The notes under the pieces were generated by a model that saw only the letters and a list, made by a program, of their open reading frames with translations, had not been told where the DNA came from and did no database searches. Made by a program: the position numbers and the translations under genes. Of a DNA stretch of 64,000 nt, positions 52,182 through 60,766 are shown piece after piece; positions within the stretch are counted from its first letter, which is position 1; each line of letters opens with the position of its first letter. Location: contig OY760624.1 of assembly GCA_963663775.1 (NCBI GenBank), forward strand, positions 1,302,001 to 1,366,000, written 5' to 3'. The stretch is from G963663775 sp963663775. GTDB taxonomy: Bacteria; Bacillota; Clostridia; Oscillospirales; Butyricicoccaceae.

Positions 52182-54071
52182 ATGAAGAAAAAGCAAAAAA
52201 AGATGCTGCACCGCATTGCGGTCAGCACGTTGTTGCTGGTTTTGGTGAATTTTCTGCCCTTGCAGGGAAACCTGCAAATTTGGGGGTATTTCATCCCCTA
52301 TGTGCTGATTGGCGGAGATGTATTGGTGGATGCCGCAAAGGGACTGGTTCACCGTCAGCTGCTGGATGAGAATTTTTTGATGGCATTGGCAACCATTGGC
52401 GCATTTTTCACAGGAGAATATCCGGAAGCGGTTGCTGTGATGCTGTTTTATCAAATTGGGGAATTGCTGCAGGGGCATGCTGTCGGAAAATCTCGCAAAT
52501 CCATCGCCGCGCTAATGGATATTCGTCCGGAATATGCCAATCTGGAACATAACGGTACATTGCGTCAGGTCGACCCAGAGGACGTGCAAGTGGGGGACAG
52601 CATTGTCATCAAGCCTGGGGAGCGTGTCCCGTTGGACGGCATTGTTACCAGCGGCGGCAGTGCACTGGACACGGCGGCATTGACGGGGGAATCCATGCCA
52701 AGGGAGGTGCAGGCGGGTGACCCTATCATCAGCGGCTGCATCAACCTTTCCGGTGTGCTGCATGTGCAGGTGTCTAAGGTCTATACCGAGTCGACCGTTG
52801 CGAAAATCTTAGACCTTGTCGAAAATGCCAGCGAAAAGAAGGCAAAGGCAGAAAACTTCATCACCCAATTTGCACGGTATTACACCCCACTTGTCGTGCT
52901 TGCCGCCGCACTGCTGACGCTGCTCCCGACCTTACTATTGTTAATGCTACCGTCCGCCGCACTGCCTGCCGTTTTGGCACAGACGGTTTGGACAGATTGG
53001 CTGCATCGGTCTTTGATTTTTCTGGTGGTGTCCTGTCCCTGCGCCTTGGTCATTTCGATTCCGCTGACGTTTTTCGGCGGCATTGGCGGTGCTGCCAAAT
53101 GTGGCATTTTGGTAAAAGGTGCGGCATACTTGGAGCGGCTTGCCGGGGCCAAAACCGTGGTGTTTGATAAAACAGGCACACTGACGCAAGGCACGTTTTC
53201 TGTCACTGAAGTGCACGCAGAACCAGCCTTTTCCGAAACCTTGCTTGTCTATGCGGCATTGGCGGAGAGTCTTTCGGACCATCCGATTGCCGTTTCTCTG
53301 CGCCGTGCGTGGGCGCAGGAAATCGACCACAGCCGTGTTGCAGAGGTGACAGAGCGTGCGGGCGAAGGCATTTGTGCACAAGTGGATGGGCACACGGTTT
53401 GTGTGGGCAACCGTAAGCTCATGGAGCACATCGGTTGTGCCGTTTCCTCCATCCCGCAAATCGGCACGGTGGTGCATGTTGCGGTGAACGGGGACTATGC
53501 CGGTTTTCTGGTCATTGCGGATGCTGTCAAACAGGATGCCGCCGATGCGGTTGCCGCACTCAAATCGGCAGGGGTGCACCGTACCATCATGATGACGGGG
53601 GATTCGCAGGCGGTTGCTGCGGAAATTGCGGCGCAGTTGGGGTTGGACAGCGTGCAGGCAGAGCTGCTGCCCGCAGACAAGGTCACGGCGGTGGAGGCAT
53701 TGCTCACCCAGCACCAGGGGCATCTGGTCTTTGTGGGGGATGGCATCAATGATGCGCCCGCGCTCAGCCGTGCAGATGTCGGCATTGCGATGGGAGCGAT
53801 GGGGTCAGATGCCGCCATTGAAGCAGCGGATGTGGTGCTGATGGATGACAATCCGTCTAAAATTGCACTGGCGATTGCTCTTTCTCGCAAAACCCTGCGC
53901 ATTGCCAAGCAGAATATTGTGTTTGCATTGGGTGTCAAAGCACTGGTTCTGTTGATGGGTGCATTGGGCATGGCGAATTTGTGGGAAGCCGTTTTTGCAG
54001 ATGTCGGCGTTTGTATGATTGCCATTGTCAATGCCGCAAGAGCCTTGCATGTCGGGGTACAGCAGCACTGA
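52182..54071 (+). CDS. Heavy-metal translocating P-type ATPase (Zn/Cd/Pb type)
   Basis: 629 residues. The CPC metal path is in VVSCPCALVISIPL (about residue 290), the phosphorylation site is DKTGTLTQG (about 330), HP locus SDHPIA, and hinge GDGINDAPALSRAD. The N-terminal metal-binding domain is absent and is supplied by the separate gene 49 bases upstream. It exports Zn, Cd or Pb across the membrane. Confidence 0.95.
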   Translation: MKKKQKKMLHRIAVSTLLLVLVNFLPLQGNLQIWGYFIPYVLIGGDVLVDAAKGLVHRQLLDENFLMALATIGAFFTGEYPEAVAVMLFYQIGELLQGHAVGKSRKSIAALMDIRPEYANLEHNGTLRQVDPEDVQVGDSIVIKPGERVPLDGIVTSGGSALDTAALTGESMPREVQAGDPIISGCINLSGVLHVQVSKVYTESTVAKILDLVENASEKKAKAENFITQFARYYTPLVVLAAALLTLLPTLLLLMLPSAALPAVLAQTVWTDWLHRSLIFLVVSCPCALVISIPLTFFGGIGGAAKCGILVKGAAYLERLAGAKTVVFDKTGTLTQGTFSVTEVHAEPAFSETLLVYAALAESLSDHPIAVSLRRAWAQEIDHSRVAEVTERAGEGICAQVDGHTVCVGNRKLMEHIGCAVSSIPQIGTVVHVAVNGDYAGFLVIADAVKQDAADAVAALKSAGVHRTIMMTGDSQAVAAEIAAQLGLDSVQAELLPADKVTAVEALLTQHQGHLVFVGDGINDAPALSRADVGIAMGAMGSDAAIEAADVVLMDDNPSKIALAIALSRKTLRIAKQNIVFALGVKALVLLMGALGMANLWEAVFADVGVCMIAIVNAARALHVGVQQH

Positions 54072-54075
54072 AATA

Positions 54076-54106
54076 AAAAACGAGAGCAATGTCTCTCGTT
54101 TTTTTG
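54076..54106 (+). terminator. Terminator of the metal-efflux operon
   Basis: AAAAAACGAGAG and CTCTCGTTTTTT form a 12-base stem with a long T run. Confidence 0.9.
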
Positions 54107-54174
54107 TGCAGAAAAGCATGTTGGTTTTGCAGGCACTGTGCTATAATGGAGAAAAACACCAAAGGAGAGTTGGT

Positions 54175-55485
54175 ATGCATCGGGAAATATCCAAACTGGT
54201 CATTTATCGCAATCTGCGCCATGACAGCATTTTGCGTGGACTTGCCGCCTGCTGTGCGGATTTTGACAGCCAAAATTATCAGACAGAGGCGCTGACCGAC
54301 CGTATTTTTTCGCACATTCATGTTTTGCTAGACCTTGCCACAAAATATGGTTTTGACAACAATCTGTGGCATTGCTATCTGGCGTATCTGCTGGCAATGG
54401 CAGAGAACCCCTTCAGCATGACCTGTGAAAAAATGGGTGCCCATGAGGGCAGTGTCAATTGCTTTGCCGTGGCAGATTTTGCGATTTTCAAGCGGTTGTT
54501 TGACTATGATTTTGCGCCGATGGAGCGTGTGCTGGGCATTGACTGCTTTTCGACGGTTTCGGCATATCATGCCATTCCCAAGGCAGAACAACGCTATCAC
54601 AAAAACATCAGCGAAAAGGTCAAGGTGCTTGCCGCACAAATTCGTGAAGCGACGGATGCACAGCAGGTGTTTGCCTGCGTCACGGATTTTTACCGCACCT
54701 ATGGCGTGGGCACACTGGGGCTCAACAAAGCCTTTCGGGTGGTGCATCCCGATGGCGAAGCCATGCAGGTGGAAGCGATTCAGAACACTGAGGAAGTGTA
54801 TATGGATGATTTGGTGGGCTATGAAATTCAAAAGCAAATGCTCATCGAAAACACCGAGAGCTTTGTATCCGGCGGCAAAGCCAACAACTGCCTGCTGTTC
54901 GGCGATGCGGGCACGGGAAAATCGACCAGCATCAAGGCAATTCTGAATGCCTATTATCCGCAGGGACTGCGCATGATTGAAATTTACAAGCACCAATTTC
55001 GGGATTTGTCGGCAGTGATTGCGCAAATTAAAAATCGCAACTATCGGTTTGTCATTTACATGGATGACCTGTCTTTTGAAGAATTTGAAATTGAATACAA
55101 ATATCTCAAGGCGGTGATTGAAGGCGGCTTGGAGATTCGCCCGAACAATGTGCTCATTTATGCCACCTCAAACCGCCGTCACTTGGTGCGTGAAACCTGG
55201 GGAGACCGCTCGGATATTTCGCAGGATGAACTGCACCATTCTGACACCATGCAGGAAAAGCTGTCGCTTGCGGCGCGCTTTGGTGTCAGCATCAACTTCT
55301 CTGCACCCTCCAAAAAGGAATATATGCACATTGTGCACACCCTTGCCGCACGGGAGGCGTCCATTACCCTTTCGCCGGAAGAATTGGAGTTTGAAGCCAA
55401 CAAGTGGGCAGTACGTCACGGCGGTGTTTCTGGACGCACCGCACAGCAATTTTTGCTGCATTTGACAGGGAAATTACTCTCTTAA
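54175..55485 (+). CDS. DUF815 family AAA ATPase
   Basis: 436 residues. A helical N-terminal region (to about 205) precedes the ATPase core: LVGYEIQKQMLIENTESF, Walker A LLFGDAGTGKST (about 240-252), Walker B FVIYMDDLSFEE, and YATSNRRHL with WGDRSDI. The family is widespread but uncharacterised. ATG 54175 is preceded by AAAGGAGAG; TATAAT at 54142 probably marks the promoter. Confidence 0.9.
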   Translation: MHREISKLVIYRNLRHDSILRGLAACCADFDSQNYQTEALTDRIFSHIHVLLDLATKYGFDNNLWHCYLAYLLAMAENPFSMTCEKMGAHEGSVNCFAVADFAIFKRLFDYDFAPMERVLGIDCFSTVSAYHAIPKAEQRYHKNISEKVKVLAAQIREATDAQQVFACVTDFYRTYGVGTLGLNKAFRVVHPDGEAMQVEAIQNTEEVYMDDLVGYEIQKQMLIENTESFVSGGKANNCLLFGDAGTGKSTSIKAILNAYYPQGLRMIEIYKHQFRDLSAVIAQIKNRNYRFVIYMDDLSFEEFEIEYKYLKAVIEGGLEIRPNNVLIYATSNRRHLVRETWGDRSDISQDELHHSDTMQEKLSLAARFGVSINFSAPSKKEYMHIVHTLAAREASITLSPEELEFEANKWAVRHGGVSGRTAQQFLLHLTGKLLS

Positions 55486-55503
55486 CCAACTTTTCAGCAG
55501 TTT

Positions 55504-55534
55504 ATGCACCTCTTTATATAGGGGTGCATTTTTT
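55504..55534 (+). terminator. Terminator of the DUF815 gene
   Basis: ATGCACCTC and GGGGTGCAT form a 9-base stem followed by six T. Confidence 0.85.
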
Positions 55535-55600
55535 GCGCAGCGTGCGGTATAGAGGTGTCCGCAGTTCCACAAGACACGTGGATGTTGGGCATGCGTTTTA

Positions 55601-55629
55601 TTGTGTGTTGTGCATCACACAACACACAA
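55601..55629. promoter_or_regulatory. Perfect 12-base palindrome upstream of the second LacI-type gene
   Basis: TTGTGTGTTGTG and CACAACACACAA around a 5-base centre, about 95 bases upstream of the promoter. In the 321-base gap before the regulator there is also a promoter but no gene. It is a candidate operator or looping site. Confidence 0.5.
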
Positions 55630-55721
55630 CGCAAATCCAAGTGCTTGCGCAAATTTCTATGGCTTTTTTCTGAAAAGCAGCGTGCGGAACTGTTCATAGT
55701 ACCGAAAATTCACGCTCCCCT

Positions 55722-55750
55722 TTGACGGCTCTGTCAGCAGGGCGTATACT
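55722..55750 (+). promoter_or_regulatory. Promoter of the second sugar regulator operon
   Basis: TTGACG and TATACT are spaced by 17 bases. Confidence 0.75.
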
Positions 55751-55806
55751 TTGTACAAGCAACGATACAGCGTTCAGCAAGAAGGCGCAAGAGGTGAGGG
55801 GTGCTC

Positions 55807-56829
55807 ATGGCGGTAACCATTGAAAAGATTGCAAAGCATGCAGGCGTTTCCTGCGGCACGGTGGATCGTGTATTGCACAATCGTCCGCATGTACGCCCAC
55901 AGGTGCGCAAGCGGGTGCTGAATGCCATGCATGAGTTGGGGTATCATCCGTTGATTCACGGCGCACAGGCAGACGTGGTCACAACACAGATTGCCGTGCT
56001 CATTCCGCCGTGGACCGACTCTTATTTTAATCGCAAGATTGACCGGGGTATTCGTATGGCAAAGCAATTTTTGAGCGATACTTCCTTTCGTGTTTTGGAA
56101 TATCCCCTGCATACACGCACCGAGCAGGAATTTTTGAGCACCGTGGATGAGGCGATTGCCGTAGGTGCACATGGTTTGGTCATCACGCCAGAAAATACAC
56201 AGGCGATTCGTGATAAAATCGATATACTCTGCTCCAAAGGCATCAAAGTCATCACTTATGATGCGGATTTGCCGGGAAGCGGACGTATTTGCCACGTGGG
56301 GCAGGATTTGCTCCGCTCGGGGCGAGTTGCCGCCGGTCTTTTATATAAGATGCTTCGTAGACAGGAGCACATCCTCGTTATCACGGGCAATATGCGCATG
56401 GAAGCCCACAAGGGCAGGGTGGATGGATTTTGCCTGTATTTGCAGGAACAAGGCTTTGACAGCACAAATTACACGGTGGAGGAATGCTATGAAATGCCGT
56501 CTATGGTGTGTGACGTGGTGAAAAAAGCGGTGCAGAAAAATCCAAAACTCGGCGGGATTTACATGGCGACACAGTCGGTGCCTGGCTGCATGCAAGGCAT
56601 TGCACAGGCGAAATCAGAACGGAAACTGCATGTTATCGTCAATGATTTGACACCCTATGCAAAGACATGTCTGCGTAAAGAGAAGATTGATTATGTTGTA
56701 GACCAATCGTTTGAACAGCATGCCTATAAGGCCATTGTTGCGCTGTATCAGATTTTGCGACAGGGAAGAATGCCCTCAAAAGATGTGTATTTAACCGATA
56801 TTTCCATTGTTTCGAAAGAAATGTTATGA
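55807..56829 (+). CDS. LacI family transcriptional regulator (sugar operon repressor 2)
   Basis: 340 residues. The HTH (TIEKIAKHAGVSCGTVDRVLHNR) and a binding-protein-like sensor domain parallel those of the regulator at 33378. ATG 55807 is six bases after GAGGGG. It heads its own operon with the isomerase and dehydrogenase genes, so repression is probably autoregulatory. Confidence 0.92.
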   Translation: MAVTIEKIAKHAGVSCGTVDRVLHNRPHVRPQVRKRVLNAMHELGYHPLIHGAQADVVTTQIAVLIPPWTDSYFNRKIDRGIRMAKQFLSDTSFRVLEYPLHTRTEQEFLSTVDEAIAVGAHGLVITPENTQAIRDKIDILCSKGIKVITYDADLPGSGRICHVGQDLLRSGRVAAGLLYKMLRRQEHILVITGNMRMEAHKGRVDGFCLYLQEQGFDSTNYTVEECYEMPSMVCDVVKKAVQKNPKLGGIYMATQSVPGCMQGIAQAKSERKLHVIVNDLTPYAKTCLRKEKIDYVVDQSFEQHAYKAIVALYQILRQGRMPSKDVYLTDISIVSKEML

Positions 56830-56848
56830 AAATCATAGGAGAACAAAT

Positions 56849-57778
56849 ATGAAACTTGCTATCAAAACCTGCACCCTTGACCAATATTCCTTTACCGATA
56901 TGCTGGACTATGTCAAGTCGCTGGGCGTCACTGCGCTGGAAATCGGTACAGGGAACTGGTCGGGTGCGCCGCATATTGATTTGGATGCCATGGTATCCTC
57001 GGAGCAGACACGCAACGCATGGATGGACGAGCTTAAAAAACGGGATATGGAACTGGTTGCGCTCAACTGTTCCGGCAACCCATTGGCATATGCTAAGGAT
57101 ATGGACGTAACGCAAAAGACCTTTGCGCTGTCGGAAATGCTGGGACTGCAAAAGGTGGTCATGATGAGCGGACTGCCCGCCGGCTGCAAAGGTGACAGCA
57201 CCCCGTGCTGGATTACCTCTAGCTGGCCGCCCGAAACCCAAGATATTTTGGATTATCAATGGAATGAGGTTGCCATTCCGGAGTGGACAAAGCTAACAAA
57301 ACTTGCCCAAAATCACGGCATTGCGCAGATTGCACTAGAAAACCACGGCTTTCAGTTGGTGTACAATCCCGAAACCTGCCTGCGGCTGCGGCGTGCCGTT
57401 GGTTCGATGATTGGCATGAATCTTGACCCCTCTCACCTGTTTTGGATGGGCGGTGACCCCATTGCGTCACTACGTGTGTTGGGGGAAGAGCAGGCGATTT
57501 ATCATATCCATGGTAAGGATAGCCGTTTAGAGCGGCGGTTATGCGAGCCGAACGGCGTGCTGGATTTGAAGCCGATTGACCAGTTTGCCCGCCGTGCATG
57601 GAACTATGTGGCAGTCGGCTGCGGACATGGGCAGCTGTGGTGGAATGAATTTGTGTCGGTCGCACGCATGTGCGGGTATGACGATGTCATTTCATTGGAA
57701 ATGGAAGATTTGACAATGTGCGTGGAAGCAGGGGTGGAAACCTCGGTGAAAACCCTGCAAAACGCCATTGTAAAATAG
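56849..57778 (+). CDS. Sugar phosphate isomerase/epimerase (TIM barrel)
   Basis: 309 residues of the xylose-isomerase-like superfamily. Metal-ligand type regions are ALENHGFQLV, MNLDPSHLFWMGGDP, IYHIHGKDSR and VISLEMED. Start ATG 56849 follows AGGAGAA. A role as 2-keto-inositol dehydratase/isomerase or sugar epimerase is plausible, but the substrate is not evident. Confidence 0.85.
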   Translation: MKLAIKTCTLDQYSFTDMLDYVKSLGVTALEIGTGNWSGAPHIDLDAMVSSEQTRNAWMDELKKRDMELVALNCSGNPLAYAKDMDVTQKTFALSEMLGLQKVVMMSGLPAGCKGDSTPCWITSSWPPETQDILDYQWNEVAIPEWTKLTKLAQNHGIAQIALENHGFQLVYNPETCLRLRRAVGSMIGMNLDPSHLFWMGGDPIASLRVLGEEQAIYHIHGKDSRLERRLCEPNGVLDLKPIDQFARRAWNYVAVGCGHGQLWWNEFVSVARMCGYDDVISLEMEDLTMCVEAGVETSVKTLQNAIVK

Positions 57779-57821
57779 GAATGAATAGCAACAGTATATG
57801 GGAAACGAAAGGGAATAGCAT

Positions 57822-58619
57822 ATGAAATTTTCAGTCAATCTTGAAATCATTTACAAAGAACTGCCCTTTGCAGAACGCTTTGCGGCGGCAAAAAAAGATG
57901 GCTTTGACCGTGTGGAAATCTGGGATTGGGACAGCAAGGATTTGCACGAGGTGCGCCGATTGTTGGCAGAAAACGAACTGACGCTAACGGGAATGGGCGG
58001 CGATGGCCCTTACTCGATGTGTGACCCTGCGCATCAAGAGGAATACCTCGCTTATATCCAGAAATCCATCGAAGCGGCAAAAATCGTGGGCTGCAAACGT
58101 TTGCTGGTGCATTCCAATGAGCTGCTGCCAGAACCCAAACAGCATGCGGCAGACTTGTTTCCGCAGTATTCCGACACCGTTAAAACGCTTGCCATGTTCC
58201 GTAATCTCATGCGCATGGCACCCCTTGCCGAGGAAGCGGGCATCACCTTCTGTCTGGAAGCATTGAATATCGAAACCGACCACTGCGGCAATTTCTTGAC
58301 AAACACCACAGATGCGGTGGAAATCACGTCTATGGTTGGTTCACCGAATATCAAGGTGATTTTTGATGCCTATCATATGTTCCTCAGCGAAGGCAAGACC
58401 TGTGAAACCTTAAAAAAATACAAAGATGCCATTGATTATATCCACATCGCAGACTGCCCTGGCAGACATGAGCCGGGTACAGGCATCATCAATTATCGTG
58501 GGGTGTTCGCTTGCCTGCAAGAAATCGGCTATGACAGCGACATTGCGTTTGAACTGTATCCCAAGGCAAATAGCACCGAGGCAATTGCAGCAATCAAGGC
58601 TGCTATTGCAGGATTTTAA
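57822..58619 (+). CDS. Hydroxypyruvate isomerase-like sugar isomerase (second copy)
   Basis: 265 residues, clearly paralogous to the gene at 38558: KELPFAERFAAAKKDGF, LEALNIETDHCGNFL, DAYHMFLSEG, YIHIADCPGRHEPGTG and FELYPKA. It lies between TIM-barrel and dehydrogenase genes of the second catabolic cluster. Confidence 0.88.
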   Translation: MKFSVNLEIIYKELPFAERFAAAKKDGFDRVEIWDWDSKDLHEVRRLLAENELTLTGMGGDGPYSMCDPAHQEEYLAYIQKSIEAAKIVGCKRLLVHSNELLPEPKQHAADLFPQYSDTVKTLAMFRNLMRMAPLAEEAGITFCLEALNIETDHCGNFLTNTTDAVEITSMVGSPNIKVIFDAYHMFLSEGKTCETLKKYKDAIDYIHIADCPGRHEPGTGIINYRGVFACLQEIGYDSDIAFELYPKANSTEAIAAIKAAIAGF

Positions 58620-58634
58620 AGAGGAGTAGATGTT

Positions 58635-59639
58635 ATGGTAACAAAATTAGGGGTTATTGGCTGCGGTGCGATTGGCAAAGACCACATCCGCCGTATCACA
58701 GAAGTGCTGACCAATGCCGAGGTGACAGCTTGTGCCGATGTGTTTGCGGACAGTGGCGAGAAGGTTGCGGCGCAGTATGGCATCCGATTCTATCAAGATG
58801 GACTCGACCTGATAAAAGACCCAGAGGTCGAAGCTGTGGTTGTCTGCTCCAATGATGCCAGCCATGCCAAATTTGTGTTGGCGTGTATTGCTGCAGGCAA
58901 GCAGGTGTTGTGCGAAAAGCCGTTGGGCACTTCAGCGGAAGAGTGTAAGTCCATTGTGGATGCCGAAATGGCAGCTGGAAAACGCATGGTACAGGTGGGC
59001 TTCATGCGGCGATATGACCGTGGATATGTTGCCCTCAAAGAAGCTATAAAATCCGGCGCCATCGGCAGACCGCTGATGATTCATGCCTGCCATCGCAACC
59101 TGAGCCATGTGCCGAGCCACACCTCGGATATGACCATTAAAAATTCGGGGATTCATGAGATTGATGTCCTGCGTTGGCTGCTCGATGAGGATTATGCAAG
59201 CGGACAGGTGCTGACCGTCAAGCAGAATCAATATGCGGCAGAGGGCTTACTCGACCCGCAGATTATGCTGCTGGAAACCAAAAGCGGCGCACGCATTGAT
59301 GTAGAGGTGAATATGTCCTCTGGCTATGGATATGACATCCAGTGCGAAATCGTTGGCGAAAAGGGCACAATTCGTCTGCCAGACCCCAATACGATTCTCA
59401 TGCGCACCGATTGCCAGAGCCGTTATGAGATTTACAACGATTGGTCACAGCGGTTTGTAGAAGCCTATGACATTGAATTCCGTGCGTGGGTGGACAGCAT
59501 CCAAACAGCAGGACCGACCGGACCCTCCTCGTGGGATGGATTTGTGGCGTGCGTCACAGCGGACACGCTGATTCAAGCACGCAATGATAAGCAGATTCTG
59601 CCGATTACCATGCCGGAAACACCTGCTTTTTACCAATAA
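58635..59639 (+). CDS. Gfo/Idh/MocA family dehydrogenase (second inositol-type dehydrogenase)
   Basis: 334 residues. GVIGCGAIGKDHIRRI, VCSNDASHAKFVL, LCEKPLGTSAEE and the substrate region NSGIHEIDVLRWLL are as in inositol 2-dehydrogenases. It is paralogous to the gene at 39371; the two copies may act on different inositol isomers or sugars. GAGGAG precedes the ATG. No transporter gene is in this cluster. Confidence 0.9.
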   Translation: MVTKLGVIGCGAIGKDHIRRITEVLTNAEVTACADVFADSGEKVAAQYGIRFYQDGLDLIKDPEVEAVVVCSNDASHAKFVLACIAAGKQVLCEKPLGTSAEECKSIVDAEMAAGKRMVQVGFMRRYDRGYVALKEAIKSGAIGRPLMIHACHRNLSHVPSHTSDMTIKNSGIHEIDVLRWLLDEDYASGQVLTVKQNQYAAEGLLDPQIMLLETKSGARIDVEVNMSSGYGYDIQCEIVGEKGTIRLPDPNTILMRTDCQSRYEIYNDWSQRFVEAYDIEFRAWVDSIQTAGPTGPSSWDGFVACVTADTLIQARNDKQILPITMPETPAFYQ

Positions 59640-59661
59640 GATACAGCGAGTGATAGTACAC

Positions 59662-59700
59662 AAAACAAGGTGGCTGCTGATGCAGCTGCCTTGTTTTTTT
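59662..59700 (+). terminator. Terminator of the second sugar operon
   Basis: AAAACAAGG and CCTTGTTTT, with the inner pairs GGCTGC/GCAGCT, are followed by seven T. Confidence 0.85.
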
Positions 59701-59756
59701 CTGCAAAGCAGAATATTTTTTTTGAAAAAACGAAATCGCTTTGTGCAGATTCCCAA

Positions 59757-59784
59757 TTGCAATTGGTGGATAATCTGCTATTCT
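59757..59784 (+). promoter_or_regulatory. Promoter of the GntR regulator gene
   Basis: TTGCAA and TATTCT are spaced by 16 bases; the operator starts nine bases after the -10. Confidence 0.6.
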
Positions 59785-59792
59785 AAAAACAG

Positions 59793-59811
59793 TGGTACTA
59801 CCAGTAGTATA
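59793..59811. promoter_or_regulatory. GntR-type operator 1 (regulator gene)
   Basis: TGGTACTACCAGTAGTATA covers the transcription start. Read on the minus strand it has the same TACTACTGGTA-n-TACCA core as operators 2 and 3. Confidence 0.65.
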
Positions 59812-59840
59812 AAAAATGACGATGCAAGGAGGACTGCGAG

Positions 59841-60530
59841 ATGTCAAATTATTTATTTGAAACCATCGCAGAAACGATAGAAAAGCGCATTGCGTTGGGG
59901 GAATTGGCGGTAGGAAGCAAGTTGCCATCCGAGCGTTCCATGGCGGAAAACTATGGCGTCAGCCGCAATGTGATTCGAGAAGCGATTCGTGTTTTGGCAG
60001 AGAAAGGGTTTGTAGAGGTGCGGGCAGGCAGAGGAGGATTTGTCTGCAAGCCAAGCCAACAGGACCTCAGCGACAGTTTGACCAGTGTGGTGGAAAGCAG
60101 CAGCGCATCGGTGCAGGAAATCGTAGAGGCACGGGAAGTGTTTGAAACCGCTATCTTGGCTTGTGCGGCAGAAAAGGCGGATTCACAGGATTTAGAGACA
60201 CTTTGGGGGCTTTATGACCAGATGGAGCAGAGCCGCAGCCACGGCAAAAATTTTGCGTTGCTGGACAGAGAGTTTCATATGGCGTTGGCGCAATGTGCCA
60301 AAAACAGCGTACTGACCCTGCTCGCGGGCAGCATCTATAACATGGCGGACGCCAATTTATTCCTGCTGACACCGGTGAATCCAGCACGGATTGTCACGGC
60401 ACAGCGGGAACATCGGGAAATGATTTTGGGAATAGAGCGACGTTCGGCAGAGCATATCAAGGAAGCATTCCGCAGGCATATCGCCTGCATTCGGGAGCAA
60501 ATTTCGGCGGAAGCATTCACGGCAGACTGA
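59841..60530 (+). CDS. FadR-subfamily GntR transcriptional regulator
   Basis: 229 residues. The winged helix (about 8-75: GSKLPSERSMAENYGVSRNVIREAIRVLAEKGFVE, quoted in part as LPSERSMAENYGVSRN) is of GntR type; the C-terminal all-helical FCD domain (about 90-220) has the usual Asp/His positions (FALLDREFHMALAQ, HREMILGIE). FadR-type proteins bind acids such as amino or keto acids. It is flanked by matching operators at its own promoter and at the ABC operon. Confidence 0.93.
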   Translation: MSNYLFETIAETIEKRIALGELAVGSKLPSERSMAENYGVSRNVIREAIRVLAEKGFVEVRAGRGGFVCKPSQQDLSDSLTSVVESSSASVQEIVEAREVFETAILACAAEKADSQDLETLWGLYDQMEQSRSHGKNFALLDREFHMALAQCAKNSVLTLLAGSIYNMADANLFLLTPVNPARIVTAQREHREMILGIERRSAEHIKEAFRRHIACIREQISAEAFTAD

Positions 60531-60581
60531 AGAAACCAAATATTTCGAGAGAGAGAAACGGTTATTTGTGCAATCTGTATG

Positions 60582-60610
60582 TTGACGAATGGGAGAAAAG
60601 GTTTTATACT
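60582..60610 (+). promoter_or_regulatory. Promoter of the amino acid ABC operon
   Basis: TTGACG and TATACT are spaced by 17 bases. Confidence 0.82.
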
Positions 60611-60623
60611 AGGAAACATCAAA

Positions 60624-60643
60624 TGGTTCTACTGGTACTACCA
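60624..60643. promoter_or_regulatory. GntR-type operator 2 (ABC operon)
   Basis: TGGTTCTACTGGTACTACCA just downstream of the transcription start; TGGTACTACCA is the dyad core. Confidence 0.7.
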
Positions 60644-60668
60644 AAAGAACAGTATCTATGCAAGCAAC

Positions 60669-60712
60669 GGTGCTGCGCAGAAGAGGAAAACTCGTCTGCA
60701 CAGTGCCTTTTT
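60669..60712 (+). terminator. Leader terminator of the amino acid ABC operon
   Basis: GGTGCTGCGCAGA and TCTGCACAGTGCC pair over 13 bases (two G-T, one mismatch), followed by TTTTTATTTT. It is between the operator and the first gene, so attenuation is possible. Confidence 0.65.
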
Positions 60713-60766
60713 ATTTTGCAATGAGGGATACACAGGCTGGTAGCTGTGAGAGGAGATGAGGCACGA

